The position numbers and the translations under genes were made by a program. Shown here piece after piece: positions 29,187 through 39,100 of a DNA stretch of 64,000 bases (positions are counted from its first letter, which is position 1; every line of letters starts with the position of its first letter). Source of the DNA: Mitsuaria sp. GD03876 (GTDB taxonomy: Bacteria > Pseudomonadota > Gammaproteobacteria > Burkholderiales > Burkholderiaceae_C). The stretch is from positions 87,517 through 151,516 of the forward strand of contig NZ_JAOCCU010000011.1 of assembly GCF_029840635.1 (NCBI RefSeq), in the 5' to 3' direction. The notes under the pieces were generated by a model that saw only the letters and a list, made by a program, of their open reading frames with translations, was not told the DNA's origin and searched no databases.

Positions 29187-29600
29187 TCAGGACGCGCGCA
29201 GCGAGGACAGCGTCATCGGCCGGCTCGACGCCAGGCGCGGCGCCTCGGCCAGCATGTTCAGGTCGGCGAGGAAGCGCTCCAGCTCGCGCCCCTTGTCGTA
29301 GAAGGCGTTGGCGCCGTTCTGCACGCACAGCGGGCCGTAGATCTCGGCCTCGCGGTTGCTCAGGACCAGGATGGTCCCGCCGAAGCCGGCCGCGCGCAGC
29401 TTGCGCAGCACCGTCAGCCCCGAGCCGGCGGCCAGCCCCAGGTCCAGCACCACCACGTGCGGGCGGGTCAGTCCGACGGTGCACAACGCTTCCGCCTCGG
29501 TCGCGGCCAGGCCGACCACCGACAGGAACGGCTGTTCCTTCAGCGTTGCCAGCAGGTGCTTGCGAACCAGCGGGGAGTCTTCGACGAGTACGACTTTCAT
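29187..29600 (-). CDS. Single-domain response regulator (CheY-like receiver)
   Basis: 137 aa. Receiver domain only: VEDSPLVRKHL, phospho-acceptor Asp in HVVVLDLGLAAGSG, switch Ser in LVLSNRE and Lys in AFYDKGRELERF. No output domain; the last 20 residues are Arg/Ser-rich. It is encoded convergently, four bases from the kinase stop, and may be a phosphate sink or act by protein contact. No start ambiguity. Confidence 0.87.
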   Translation of the reverse strand: MKVVLVEDSPLVRKHLLATLKEQPFLSVVGLAATEAEALCTVGLTRPHVVVLDLGLAAGSGLTVLRKLRAAGFGGTILVLSNREAEIYGPLCVQNGANAFYDKGRELERFLADLNMLAEAPRLASSRPMTLSSLRAS

Positions 29601-29777
29601 GATTTATCAATTTTGCGCTTTTCGAATTGACAAAACCATGTGGATAACCGAACGGTTGCGCTACCACGTGACTTTTCTTGGCGTCGGTGACGGCCCGGCC
29701 CTCATTCAGGGGGCGCGCGTGCGGGGCGCGAATCCTCGCCTTGTCGCTCCGGAAAGCGGGGGGCAAACTGGTCAGAA

Positions 29778-30635
29778 ATGCCGGACGCAACCGCTTTCAA
29801 CCCTGCAGGCCAGGCCATCGGGCCGGTCGCTGGAGGTGGCCTCACGCGCCGCACGATGCTGGGGGTGTTCCTGCTGGGCACCGGAGGCGCCGTGGAGGCG
29901 GCGAGAGCGGCGAGCGGCGCCAGCCGGGCGCGGGTGATCCGCGCGCTGGTCGAGTCCTGGCCGCCTTACCTGATCCCCGGCGCCGACGGCGCGATGCGGG
30001 GCCTGGACGCGGAGCTGCTGCAGGCGATCTGCAAGCAGGCGGGCTACGAGCTCAACTGGATCCGCGGGCCGATGCAATGGCGCAAGCGGCGCTTCCGCGA
30101 GCTGCAGAACGACCAGTTCGACGTGATCTTCTCGGCCACGCCGACGCCGGCGCACGAGGCGTCCGTGATGTACACGCGGACCTACCGCAACGAGGCCTTC
30201 ATGGTCGCGGCGCCGGACCCGCGCGACCACCGGCTGGAGGGCGTGCAGGGTTTCGAGGACCTGCTGCGCCGGCGCATCCCGCTGCTGCACGTGGACGCGC
30301 TGAGCCTGGGCGCCGATTTCGAGGCCTGGCGCCAGCGCCTGGGCGACGCGGGCCTGCTGATCCCGTACCCGACGATGCGGCAGGGGGTGGAGATGCTGCG
30401 GCTCAACCGCGCGCCGCTGATCCTGGGCGACGAGCTGGACCTGCTGGCGCAGGCGCGCAGCAGCGGCGTGCGGCTGGCGCGGCAGCCCTACGGCTACAGC
30501 GTGCAGCCGGTCAGCCTGATGCTGAGCCGGCGCCGGCTGGACGAGGCCGACCTGGCCCGCATCGACCAGGCGATCCACGCGCTCGAGCAGCGCGGGTCGC
30601 TGGCCGCGATCCGCCGGCGCCACGGCGCGATCTGA
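29778..30635 (+). CDS. Periplasmic solute-binding protein, family 3
   Basis: 285 aa. A twin-arginine-like signal (GLTRRTMLGVFLLGTGG) precedes the SBP_bac_3 fold: VESWPPYLIPGADGAMRGLDAELLQAICKQAGYELNW, then FDVIFSATPTPAHEASVMYT. These bind amino acids or related ligands for ABC transporters, or serve as periplasmic sensors. No permease or ATPase is adjacent, so it may be an orphan receptor. A weak ribosome site leaves the start slightly uncertain. It ends two bases before the convergent AraC-type gene. Confidence 0.8.
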   Translation: MPDATAFNPAGQAIGPVAGGGLTRRTMLGVFLLGTGGAVEAARAASGASRARVIRALVESWPPYLIPGADGAMRGLDAELLQAICKQAGYELNWIRGPMQWRKRRFRELQNDQFDVIFSATPTPAHEASVMYTRTYRNEAFMVAAPDPRDHRLEGVQGFEDLLRRRIPLLHVDALSLGADFEAWRQRLGDAGLLIPYPTMRQGVEMLRLNRAPLILGDELDLLAQARSSGVRLARQPYGYSVQPVSLMLSRRRLDEADLARIDQAIHALEQRGSLAAIRRRHGAI

Positions 30636-30636
30636 A

Positions 30637-31440
30637 TCAGCCGCGCGCGTCCGGCTCGCCGTACCTGCCCGGCGTCACGCCGAAGGTCCGCTTGAACAGC
30701 GCGATGAAGGCGCTGACGTTGTCGTAGCCCAGCTCCAGAGCGATCGCCATGACCGGCTTGCCGGCGGCCAGCAGTTCCAGCCCGCGGAGCAGCCGCACGC
30801 GCTGGCGCCATTCGGTGAAGCTGAAGCCGGTCTCCTCGACGAAGCGCCGCGTCAGCGTGCGGGGGGCGATGCCGGCCCAGTCGGCCCACTCGGCCAGGCC
30901 GCGCGCGTCGTCGGGGCGCGCCGACAGGGCCCGGGCGATCTTGAGCAGGCGCGGGTCGGCCGGCATCGGCAGGCCCAGCGCCACCGGCGCCGACAGCGCG
31001 ACCTCGTCCAGGATCACGCCCGCCAGCCGCGCCTGCGGCGGCGTCAGCGGGCCGGTGGCGTCGTCCCAGTCCACCGCGCGCGCGACCGCCTCGCGCAGCA
31101 GGCCGGAGACGGCCAGGATGCGGGGCTCCGCCGGCAGCGCGGCGGCGGCGGATTCGTCGACGTAGACGCTCCAGCCGGCGAACGGGCCGTGCGAGCGCAG
31201 GCCATGCATGACATGCGGCGGCAACCACACCGCATGCGTCGCGGGCACGACCCAGCGGCCGTCGCGCACGTCCACGGTGATCAGGCCCTGCATCGCGCCG
31301 AGCAACTGGCCGCTGGCGTGGCGGTGCGGGCGTGTCGCGCGTTCCGCGCCCGAGCTCTGCGCGACGGCGCGGATCGTCGGCGCGTCGGGGCCGTCGGCGA
31401 TGGCGACGGATTCAAAGGTCTTCGGCAGGCGCGCGGGCAT
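30637..31440 (-). CDS. AraC-family transcriptional regulator
   Basis: 267 aa. The N-terminal cupin-like sensor (RPHRHASGQLLGAMQGLITVDV, VWLPPHVMHGLRSHG) precedes a double helix-turn-helix domain: LAEWADWAGIAPRTLTRRFVEETGFSFTEW and VMAIALELGYDNVSAFIALFKRTFGVTPGRY. This is the single-gene AraC type that usually regulates a nearby transporter or its own gene. Target unknown. Confidence 0.9.
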   Translation of the reverse strand: MPARLPKTFESVAIADGPDAPTIRAVAQSSGAERATRPHRHASGQLLGAMQGLITVDVRDGRWVVPATHAVWLPPHVMHGLRSHGPFAGWSVYVDESAAAALPAEPRILAVSGLLREAVARAVDWDDATGPLTPPQARLAGVILDEVALSAPVALGLPMPADPRLLKIARALSARPDDARGLAEWADWAGIAPRTLTRRFVEETGFSFTEWRQRVRLLRGLELLAAGKPVMAIALELGYDNVSAFIALFKRTFGVTPGRYGEPDARG

Positions 31441-31634
31441 GGTGGGTCGATGAGAAGGCCAGGAGGGCGGGGAGGGCGGCCGAAGCCGGGAGGGGCCTGG
31501 AGGGACCAGGAGGGCCTGGGGCAGGCGCTGGCGACCGATTGGCGTGATCGGACTATCGCATGTCCTCGATGCCGTACTGAAGCCAAGAGGCGTTGCCTAC
31601 GATTCATTCACCCTTTCACCACCAGGAGCACCTC

Positions 31635-31886
31635 ATGAAGGCTCAAGACATGCTGCCCGATGGGCAAAACCAGATCGAACGCAACGGCACGACGATCCGC
31701 AAGGGCACCGTCGGCGCGTTCCTCGTCAACGCGAAGGTCTGGGGCGACCCGGCCGCCGCGGCCGGCCACCGCGCTCAGGCGGAGCACGACATCGTCGAGG
31801 CGATCCCCGCGCTGCGCGAGCTCGGGCTGTTCGACGTGCTCGACCTGCGCGACGCGCGCCTGAAGGCCCTGGTCGACGCGCATTGA
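31635..31886 (+). CDS. Small hypothetical protein
   Basis: 83 aa from ATG 31635 with AGGAG 10 bases upstream; the frame is open to 31593 but without a ribosome site. Soluble; a region IERNGTTIRKGTVGAFLVNAKVW and a helix (EHDIVEAIPALRELGLFDVLDLRDARLKALVD) are the visible structure. I do not recognise it. Good ribosome site, codon use and conserved-looking core suggest a real gene. It precedes the broken oxidoreductase by 82 bp on the same strand. Confidence 0.7.
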   Translation: MKAQDMLPDGQNQIERNGTTIRKGTVGAFLVNAKVWGDPAAAAGHRAQAEHDIVEAIPALRELGLFDVLDLRDARLKALVDAH

Positions 31887-31968
31887 CGTGTCCCCTGCGC
31901 ATGGCGCGCCGGCGGGCGCGTCATGCGGCGGTGGCAGACTCCGCGCTGGTCCCATGCCAGGAGCGGCC

Positions 31969-33347
31969 ATGAACGAGTCCTTCGATGCCATCGTCATCGG
32001 CGCCGGCCAGGCCGGGCCGGCGCTCGCCGAGCGCATGTCCCAGGCCGGCTGGCGCGTCGCCGTGATCGAGCGCTCGCGCGTCGGCGGCACCTGCGTCAAC
32101 ACCGGCTGCATCCCGACCAAGGCGATGGTCGCCAGCGCGCATGCCGCCTGGGTCGTCCGCGAGGCCGCGCGCTGGGGCGTGCGGCCGCCCGATCGGGTCG
32201 GCGTCGACCTGGACGCGGTGATCGCGCGCAAGGACCGCATCGCCGGCCAGTCGCGCCAGAACGTCCAGAAGTGGATCGAGGGCATGACTGGCGTCGAGCT
32301 CGTCATGGGCCATGCCCGCTTCGAGGATCCGCACACGGTCGTCGTCGACGGCCGGCGGCTGCGGGCCGACCGCTTCTTCCTCAATGTCGGCGGACGGCCG
32401 GCGCAGCCCGGCGTCGAGGGCCTGGACACCGTGCCCTGGCTGACCAACGCGTCGATCATGCGGCTCGGCGAATTGCCCCGGCATCTCGTCGTCGTTGGCG
32501 GCAGCTACATCGGGCTCGAGTTCGCGCAGATGTTCCGGCGCTTCGGCTCGGAGGTCACCGTCGTGCAGCGCGGGCCGCAGCTGGTGCCGCGCGAGGACAC
32601 CGACGTGGCCGAGGCGCTGCGCGGGATCCTCGAGCGCGAGGGGCTGACGATCCGCACGGGCGCGGAATGCGTACGGCTCGCGCCGGCGCCCGAGGGCGTC
32701 GCGGTGCAGGTCAATTGCCGCACCGGCGAGCCCGAGGTCCGCGGCAGCCATGTGCTGATCGCCACCGGGCGGCGGCCCAACACCGACGACCTCGGCCTCG
32801 AGCGGGCCGGGGTGAAGGTCGATGAACGCGGGAATGTCGTCGTCGACGACCGGTTGCGCAGCAGCGTGCCGCACATCTGGGCGCTCGGGGACTGCAACGG
32901 CCGCGGCGCGTTCACCCATACCTCGTGGAACGACTTCGAGGCGACCGCCGCGAACCTGTTCGACGGGGCCGATCGTGGCGTCGGCGACCGTGTCGTGACC
33001 TATGCGCTGTACACCGACCCCCGCTGGCCCGCATCGGGCTGGGCGAGCGCGAGGTGCGCGCCAGCGGTCGGCCGGCGCTGATCGGCACGCGGCCGATGAC
33101 GCGGGTCGGGCGCGCGATCGAGAAGGGCGAGACCGAGGGATTCATCAAGCTGCTCGTCGACGCCGGATCGAAGGCGATCGTCGGGGCGACGGTGCTCGGC
33201 GTCGACGGCGACGAGGCGGTGCAGTCGCTGCTCGACGTGATCGCGTCGAAGCGGCCGCACACCGAGGTGCTCACCGGCGGCGTGCGCATCCACCCGACGG
33301 TCAGCGAACTGCTGCCGACGGTGCTGCAGTCGCTCAAGCCGCTGTAG
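31969..33347 (+). pseudogene. FAD-dependent pyridine nucleotide-disulfide oxidoreductase, frameshifted
   Basis: The intact product would be about 459 aa. The first frame (start ATG 31969, AGGAG upstream) has the FAD fold VIGAGQAGPALAERM, redox-active disulfide GGTCVNTGCIPTKAM, NAD-binding VVGGSYIGLEFAQMF and IWALGDCNGRGAFTHT. It then leaves frame after ALYTDP and stops at 33081. The dimerisation domain continues in the next frame (LARIGLGEREVR ... GGVRIHPTVSELLPTVLQSLKPL). Adding one C to the C5 run at 33018-33022 restores TDPPLARIG. So this is a recent one-base deletion, a sequencing error, or a slippery site. Related to mercuric reductase/dihydrolipoamide dehydrogenase; substrate unknown. 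Confidence 0.88.
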
Positions 33348-33362
33348 CGCCGGCAGCCCGCC

Positions 33363-33463
33363 CCCTCACCCTGACCCTCTCCCCCGGTGGGGGCGAGGGG
33401 ACCACGCCCACTTCCTCACTCCCTCTCCCGCACTGCGGGAGAGGGTTGGGGTGAGGGTCGGGT
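33363..33463. repeat. Palindromic intergenic repeat element (REP/BIME-like)
   Basis: Two hairpins inside an outer inverted repeat: CCCTCACC at 33363-33370 pairs with GGTGAGGG at 33450-33457. The inner hairpin at 33421-33445 is perfect (CCCTCTCCCGCA, one base, then its complement). The left hairpin is CCCCC-GGT-GGGGG flanked by CCTCT/GAGGG. Such dispersed CCCTCTCCC...GGGAGAGGG elements are common between genes in high-GC beta- and gammaproteobacteria. Confidence 0.8.
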
Positions 33464-33537
33464 GAGTGAGGGAGCGCGCGACAGGTACGGCCCTTGCCAA
33501 GCGGCTGTGCCGCATGAAGCGGTGGCGAGAAACAGAG

Positions 33538-34320
33538 ATGCATGTCGTTGAGGTGCTGGGCGCATTGCCGCCCGACGAGGATGGCGCGACGCGGCTCGTG
33601 GAGCGCCTCATCGAGCGCCTGGGCGCCGGCGGCGATTTCCGCTTCACCGTACTGTGTCCGGCCGACGGCCCGTTCACCGAACGGCTTCGCGGGCTCGGCG
33701 TCGAGACCATCGCGGTGGCGATGCCCGAGGACCCGCCCTGGCACGCGATCCAGGTGCTGGTGGGACTCGTACGCAACCGCCAGGCGGACGTGCTGCATGC
33801 GCACCTGCCCAATGCCCATCGGCTCGCGGGCCTGGCCGGCAGCATCACGCGCACGCCGGTGCTGGCCACGGTGCAAGGCTTGCAGCTGGACATGCCGGAC
33901 CTCGAGGTCCATCGGCTGATCGCCAGCCAGCTCAGCGTCGTGACCGAGGCGAGCTACTTCCATGCGCTCGGACTGGGCATCGCGCCCGAGCGCATCAGCT
34001 GCGAGCCCTTCGATGCCGACGGCGACGCGTCGGCGCAGGCCGCGAGCCTCGACGCGCTCGGACAGCGGCTGCGCGCGCTGGCGCCGCCGCGTCCGCCGAC
34101 GCTGCAGCCGTTGACGCCGGCCTCCGTGACGCCGGCATCGGTGCCCACGTCGGCCACGCCATCGACCACGCCAACGACGACGGCATCGACGACGCCATCG
34201 ACCTCGTCGTCGGCCACCCGATCGACGTCGGCATCGTCCACGTCGCCGCCGGTCGCGATCCGGGCGGTGCTCGACGAACTCGTGCCCTCCGTCGCGCCGT
34301 CGGCACCGCGGCGGCGTTGA
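33538..34320 (+). CDS. Truncated glycosyltransferase-4-like N-domain with Ser/Thr/Pro tail
   Basis: 260 aa from ATG 33538; ATG 33514 also possible. Residues 1-160 resemble the N-terminal Rossmann domain of GT-B glycosyltransferases: VVEVLGALPPDEDGATRLVERLI, ADVLHAHLPNAHRLAGLAG, LATVQGLQLD. The GT4 donor-binding C-domain (E-x7-E region) is absent. Instead a low-complexity tail of about 60 residues of Ser, Thr and Pro runs to IRAVLDELVP. A stand-alone N-domain cannot be a normal transferase; it may be a decayed gene or a repurposed binding protein. Follows the palindromic repeat. Confidence 0.6.
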   Translation: MHVVEVLGALPPDEDGATRLVERLIERLGAGGDFRFTVLCPADGPFTERLRGLGVETIAVAMPEDPPWHAIQVLVGLVRNRQADVLHAHLPNAHRLAGLAGSITRTPVLATVQGLQLDMPDLEVHRLIASQLSVVTEASYFHALGLGIAPERISCEPFDADGDASAQAASLDALGQRLRALAPPRPPTLQPLTPASVTPASVPTSATPSTTPTTTASTTPSTSSSATRSTSASSTSPPVAIRAVLDELVPSVAPSAPRRR

Positions 34321-34435
34321 GCGCGGGCATCGGGTTTGCCCGTCATGCTTCGCAGGGCGGCGCGGATCGCGATGCGACGCGATCCGGAGCGCCGCTCCCG
34401 GCAAGACCTCAATCCACAGCTTCCAGGAGATCCAC

Positions 34436-34885
34436 ATGAACCCCCGTTCCAAGATCACCACCGTGGCGATGGCGATTGCGCTGGCTTCCGGTGTCGGCTT
34501 CCTCCATGCCCAGAGCGGCGGCCAGGGCGGCAGCTCCGGCACGGTCGGCGCGCGTGACCGCACCAACGACCCGCTGTCCAACAACAACGGCCAGAACGAC
34601 GCGACGCGCACCCAGTCCAACGCGCCGGCCGCCACACCCGCGGCCGACCCGATGACCGGCCAGCCCGCCAGCGCGCCTGACATGCGCAACAGCCAGCCCG
34701 CCACCGGCAGCGACTACAACGGCAACAACACGACGACCGACCAGCGCCAGGACCCGAGCGTGCGCACGCCGACGCAGCCGATGCCGCAGGACAACTCGTC
34801 CTCGATGAACAACGGCACGACGTCGAGCGATTCGTCGATGAACAACAGCGACAGCACGCTGCCGGCGCGCGCCGACCGCAACTGA
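34436..34885 (+). CDS. Secreted disordered Asn/Ser/Thr-rich protein
   Basis: 149 aa, ATG 34436 with AGGAG upstream. A signal peptide (VAMAIALASGVGFLHA) is followed by about 120 residues with almost no hydrophobic side chains, rich in Asn, Ser, Thr, Gln, Asp and Pro (SNNNGQNDATRTQSN, SSSMNNGTTSSDSSMNNS). Predicted fully disordered, with no known domain. It ends at a strong terminator, so it is a single-gene unit. Function unknown; exported stress-type low-complexity proteins have this look. Confidence 0.75.
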   Translation: MNPRSKITTVAMAIALASGVGFLHAQSGGQGGSSGTVGARDRTNDPLSNNNGQNDATRTQSNAPAATPAADPMTGQPASAPDMRNSQPATGSDYNGNNTTTDQRQDPSVRTPTQPMPQDNSSSMNNGTTSSDSSMNNSDSTLPARADRN

Positions 34886-34906
34886 TCGGACAGTCCTCAT
34901 CGCGCG

Positions 34907-34948
34907 GGACGGCCGGCCTTCGACCCTCGAGGGCGGCCGTCCTTTTTT
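34907..34948 (+). terminator. Rho-independent terminator
   Basis: A 9-bp GC stem (GGACGGCCG with CGGCCGTCC) with an 18-base loop is followed by six T residues, 22 bp after the disordered-protein gene. Confidence 0.88.
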
Positions 34949-34997
34949 CGTGTCCGGAGGGCGCCTTGGGGCGCGGCCGGGGCGACCGGGCCGGCGC

Positions 34998-35957
34998 TCA
35001 GCGCGCGCGGCGCGCGAGCCAGACGCCGACGGCCACCAGCGCCATGCCGGCCATGGCCAGTCCGGTGAGGGTCTCGCCGAACAGCGCCCACGCGATCAGC
35101 GCGGTGGTGGGCGGCGTCAGGTAGAAGAGGCTGGCGACGTTGACCGCGCTACCGCGCCGGATCAGCAGGTTCAGCAGGCTGACCGCGCCCAGCGACAGCA
35201 CCAGCACCAGCCAGGCCAGCGCGAAGGCGAATTGGCCGCTCCAGTGCACCTGCATCGTCTCGGTCGCCATCGCGAGCGCGCCGGTGGCCAGCAGGCTGGG
35301 CACGAACTGGATGATCGAACCGGTGCGCAAGTCGAAGGACGGGCAGAACTTCTTCTGGTAGAGCGTGCCGGCGGTGATGCCGATCAGCGCGATCACGGCG
35401 GGCAGCAGCATCGTCAGCAGCGCGTGGCCGGGGACGGCGGCGATCTTCTGCGCGACGACCAGGCCGACGCCGAGGAACCCGAGCGCCAGGCCGAGCCATT
35501 GGATGCGATCGATGCGCTCGCCGAGGAAGGCGCGCGCGCCCAGCGCGGTCACCAGCGGCTGCAGGCCGACGACCAGCGCGGTGATGCCGGCCGGCAGCCC
35601 GTGGCCGATGGCGGTGAACACGCCGCCGAGGTAGACGCCGTGGACCAGCAGGCCGGTCACCGCGATGTGGCCGCAGGCGGCCCAGGAGCGCGGCCAGGGC
35701 GCGCGCAGAAGCAGGACCACCGGCAGCATCAGCACGATCACCGCGGCATAACGCCAGGACAGGAAGGTCAGCGGCTCCGCGTCGGGCAGCCCGAACTTCG
35801 CGCCGATGAAGCCGGTGCTCCAGACGGCGACGAACAGCAGCGGGAGCAGGTCGCCCGCGGCGTGAGCGGGGGAGGGAAGGTCGTTCCCGGGGACGATCCC
35901 GGACGAGTTCTCGTGCGTGTTCTCGTGGGCGTTCTCGGAGGAGGGCGTGCGCGGCAT
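34998..35957 (-). CDS. EamA/DMT-family transporter
   Basis: 319 aa from ATG 35957. After a hydrophilic N-terminus containing three near-repeats (ENAHENTHENS) come ten TM helices in two EamA repeats: LLFVAVWSTGFIGAKFGLPDA ... LQPLVTALGARAFLGERI and the second half with VASLFYLTPPTTALIAWALFGETLTG. Drug/metabolite exporters of this family move small metabolites or amino acids; substrate unknown. Ends next to the terminator at 34948 and diverges from the nuclease-NTPase gene. Confidence 0.9.
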   Translation of the reverse strand: MPRTPSSENAHENTHENSSGIVPGNDLPSPAHAAGDLLPLLFVAVWSTGFIGAKFGLPDAEPLTFLSWRYAAVIVLMLPVVLLLRAPWPRSWAACGHIAVTGLLVHGVYLGGVFTAIGHGLPAGITALVVGLQPLVTALGARAFLGERIDRIQWLGLALGFLGVGLVVAQKIAAVPGHALLTMLLPAVIALIGITAGTLYQKKFCPSFDLRTGSIIQFVPSLLATGALAMATETMQVHWSGQFAFALAWLVLVLSLGAVSLLNLLIRRGSAVNVASLFYLTPPTTALIAWALFGETLTGLAMAGMALVAVGVWLARRAR

Positions 35958-36143
35958 GCGGGCGATGCTAGCGGGAAGGTCGCCGGACCCGGGGCCGGCG
36001 TGCCGCGCCGGCAACGGCGACGACGCAGACGCGCGCGATCAGCGCACGCGATGTCCCGCCGGCCGTGAACCAGTGCCGCATCACCGGCTTGCCTCGGGAA
36101 AGACGGGTCAGGGAGACCGTGCCGTGGTCCGTACGATGGGGCG

Positions 36144-39100
36144 ATGAGTCTTGTCGATCTTCAACGTCTGTCCACGGCCTGGAGCAAGAAGCACCCGAAG
36201 GAAGCGGCCGGGGGCGAATACGCGCTGGCGGGCTTCGCGTTCCAGTTCCAGCATGTGTTGTTGGCCGGCGTGCGAGGCTGGCTGGAATCGGGACTCGGCC
36301 TGGATCGCGGGCCGCAGGCCTTCTGTGAGCTGCTGAGCGATCTGGCCGAGTGCAAGGCCGATGGCGTCCTGGTCGTGAGCCAGCTGAAGTACACGCAGAG
36401 TTCCGGGCCGGTGACCAACGCGCTCGGCGATCTCTTCGGCATCTACCGGGTCGCGGTGTCCGACACGCCGGACCTGCTGGCCAAGCTCAAGTTCCGGATC
36501 CTCTCGGCCAAGCCGCAGCTGAAGTCGGTGCAGGGCACGATCGACCGCTGGGCGCCGGACGGCCTGGCGCTCACCGATCCCGCGCTGGTCGCCTTCAAGC
36601 AATGCCTGGTCGCGGAGATCCACGACGACCCGGAGGGCGAGCTGCTGGCCCTGCTCGCCAACCAGTTGCTGGCGGAACGGCCGCTGTCGATGAGCCGGCG
36701 CTGGCAGGGCGAACTGCTGACCGCCTCGCTCGTCGGGAAGGACGCCTTCGGCCAGGCGGCGCTGCGGGTCTGGGACGACCTGAACGGCATGAAGGCGGCG
36801 AGCCGCTCGCGCTCGGCCGGCGTCACCGCATGGACCGCGGCCGACCGTCCCCCCGAGGGCATCGTGCCGGGCCGGGTGCTGACCGGCCAGCAGCCCTCGA
36901 CCCAGAACCTGCGCGACGGCTACTTCGCGCCGCGCGCCGAGCTGGCGCAGCGCATCACGGCCCGGGCCACGGAATGGATCGACGCGCACGTCGCCCACGA
37001 CGACGAGACGTTGCGCCTGCCGATGTTCTGGATCGGCGGGCGCTCGGGCGCCGGCAAGAGCGTGATGCTGCTCACCCTGCTGTCCCGGCTGCACGAGCAG
37101 GGCGGCGTGAGCATCCTCTTCGCGCGCCGCGCCGAGCAGTTGCCCGACGCGATCCGATGGTCCCGCGAGCTGGCCGGGCCCGGACGGCGCGTGCTCATCG
37201 GCATCGACGATCCCCATGCCCCGGCGAACCAGGGCGACTCGCTGGGCATGTGGAGCCGGGCGCTGGACGAGCTGCACACGATCCGCCAGTCCGGCGATGC
37301 CGCGGCCATGCCGCTGATCATCTGCTGCGGTCCGACGGAGCAGGCCGAGCACCTGCGCGACGAGATGCCCGACGGGCTGGCCGTCCACATCGAGCCCTTG
37401 CCCAACGAGTCGGCCTCGGACATCGCGGAGCTGCGCGGCTGGTATCGGCAACGCACCGGCAAGGAACCGCCGGCCACCGGCGACGAGAACGTGCTGCTGG
37501 TGCAACTGTTCTTCGAATGGCAGGCGGGGACGGGGATCGAATCGTTCGCGACCCGGTTCCAGAACCGCATCCGCGCGGAGGACCGGTCCGGCCAGCTCGA
37601 GCGCGCGCTGGCGCAGATCCTGGCCGTCAACCGGCTGTATTGCGGGGCCAACCGCAAGGCGATCGAGGCCGGCCTGTCGGACGCGCAGCGCGACGCGCTC
37701 GACCGGCTGCGCGCCGAGTACCACCTGGCGGACGACTCCAGCGCGGCGAGGCCGGGGCTGTGGCTCACCCATCCGCATCTGGCCGAGGCCATCTACGCGC
37801 ACTGGTTCGATGCCAGGACCAAGGTCAACGAGCGGGTCGGCCACCTGAAGGCCGCGGTGCTGGGGGGCGTTGCGGCATGGTGTCGCGCCGACCGAGCAGA
37901 CGGGGCCGTTGTGGGCCATGTCGCGCGCCTTCGGCACCGGGCGGCGCCGCACGGATGTGGCGCTTCGCCTGGGAGAAGGCGAGGCGCTGCGGGTGCTCGC
38001 GGCCGTGCACGCCGAGTGCGTGGGCGAGGGGGCCGCGATCCCGTTGACGCAGTTGCCGGTGTGGGTCCATTTCCAGGGCTGCCTGCCGGCGCTGTCGGTG
38101 CGTCCGATGCCGGTCGAGGCCGCGATCGCGCGCCTGGAGACCGCCACCGGCGCCGAGACCGGGTTGCGGCTGACCTGCCACAAGCTGCTGGAGCACTGGA
38201 AGAAGCTGGATCCGCCGACGCAGGGCCGCCCGGCCGTCCGGGCCGTGCTCGCGCTGCTGCGCCGGATCCCGGGCTGGTACGAGTGGTCGGCGGTCGCCGA
38301 GGATGCGCTCGCGCGCACCCAGGACCGCGACCTCCTGCCGATGATCGAGAGCTGGATTCCGGGGCAACTGGATCAACCGGTGCCGCGGCGATTGCTGCTG
38401 CAGGCGCTGCAGCTGGCCGGCCCCGGCGAGTCCGGGCTGCATCGTCTGGCGCTGGGCGAGGTGATCGCGGTGACGCCGACGCTGACGCCGGACTGGTCCC
38501 GGATCGCCGTGGTCCTGTTCGCCTCCGAATGGGCGCGGCCCGACCTCCTGCGGTGGATGGCGCCGCGTCACGCGCAGTTGGCGATGGCCCACCTGCTGGT
38601 CACCGCCATCGAGCTGGACCAGCCGCACGCGGTCGAGTGGGCGACGGCGTGGGCGCAGGCGCACCACCTCGAGTTCACGGCCAACCGGGTGCTGGAACTG
38701 CTCAGCGAGCGCAGCACGGACGTGCGGGTGGTGGCCTGGGCCACCGCCTGGCTGGAACGGCGGCACCCGCATTCCAGCTTCCTCCTGCGCCGGCTCATCG
38801 AGCTGGCGCCCGAGCGCGCGCGCGCGATCGGCGTCGCCTGGCTGGCCTCGACCTCTTTCGAGCAGAAGGGGTGGAGTTACGTCTGGGGAGCGATGTGGTC
38901 GCGATGGACCGGGGATGCGCACCTCAAGGAGGTGGCGATCCAATGGATGGCGCAGACCTCGCCCTCCCATCCCGGCTGGGGACATTTCTGGCGGCAGCTG
39001 TTCGAGTTCGATCCCGAGGACGAGCAGCTCTGGCGCCAGGGCATCGATCGGCTGGCCGCGCCCGACGTCGCGCCGGGGCATGCCAAGCGGTGGTACCACG

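Noticed and set aside
33363..33463. Palindromic element as an insertion sequence end
   Set aside because: No transposase and no target duplication; the sequence matches dispersed hairpin repeats.
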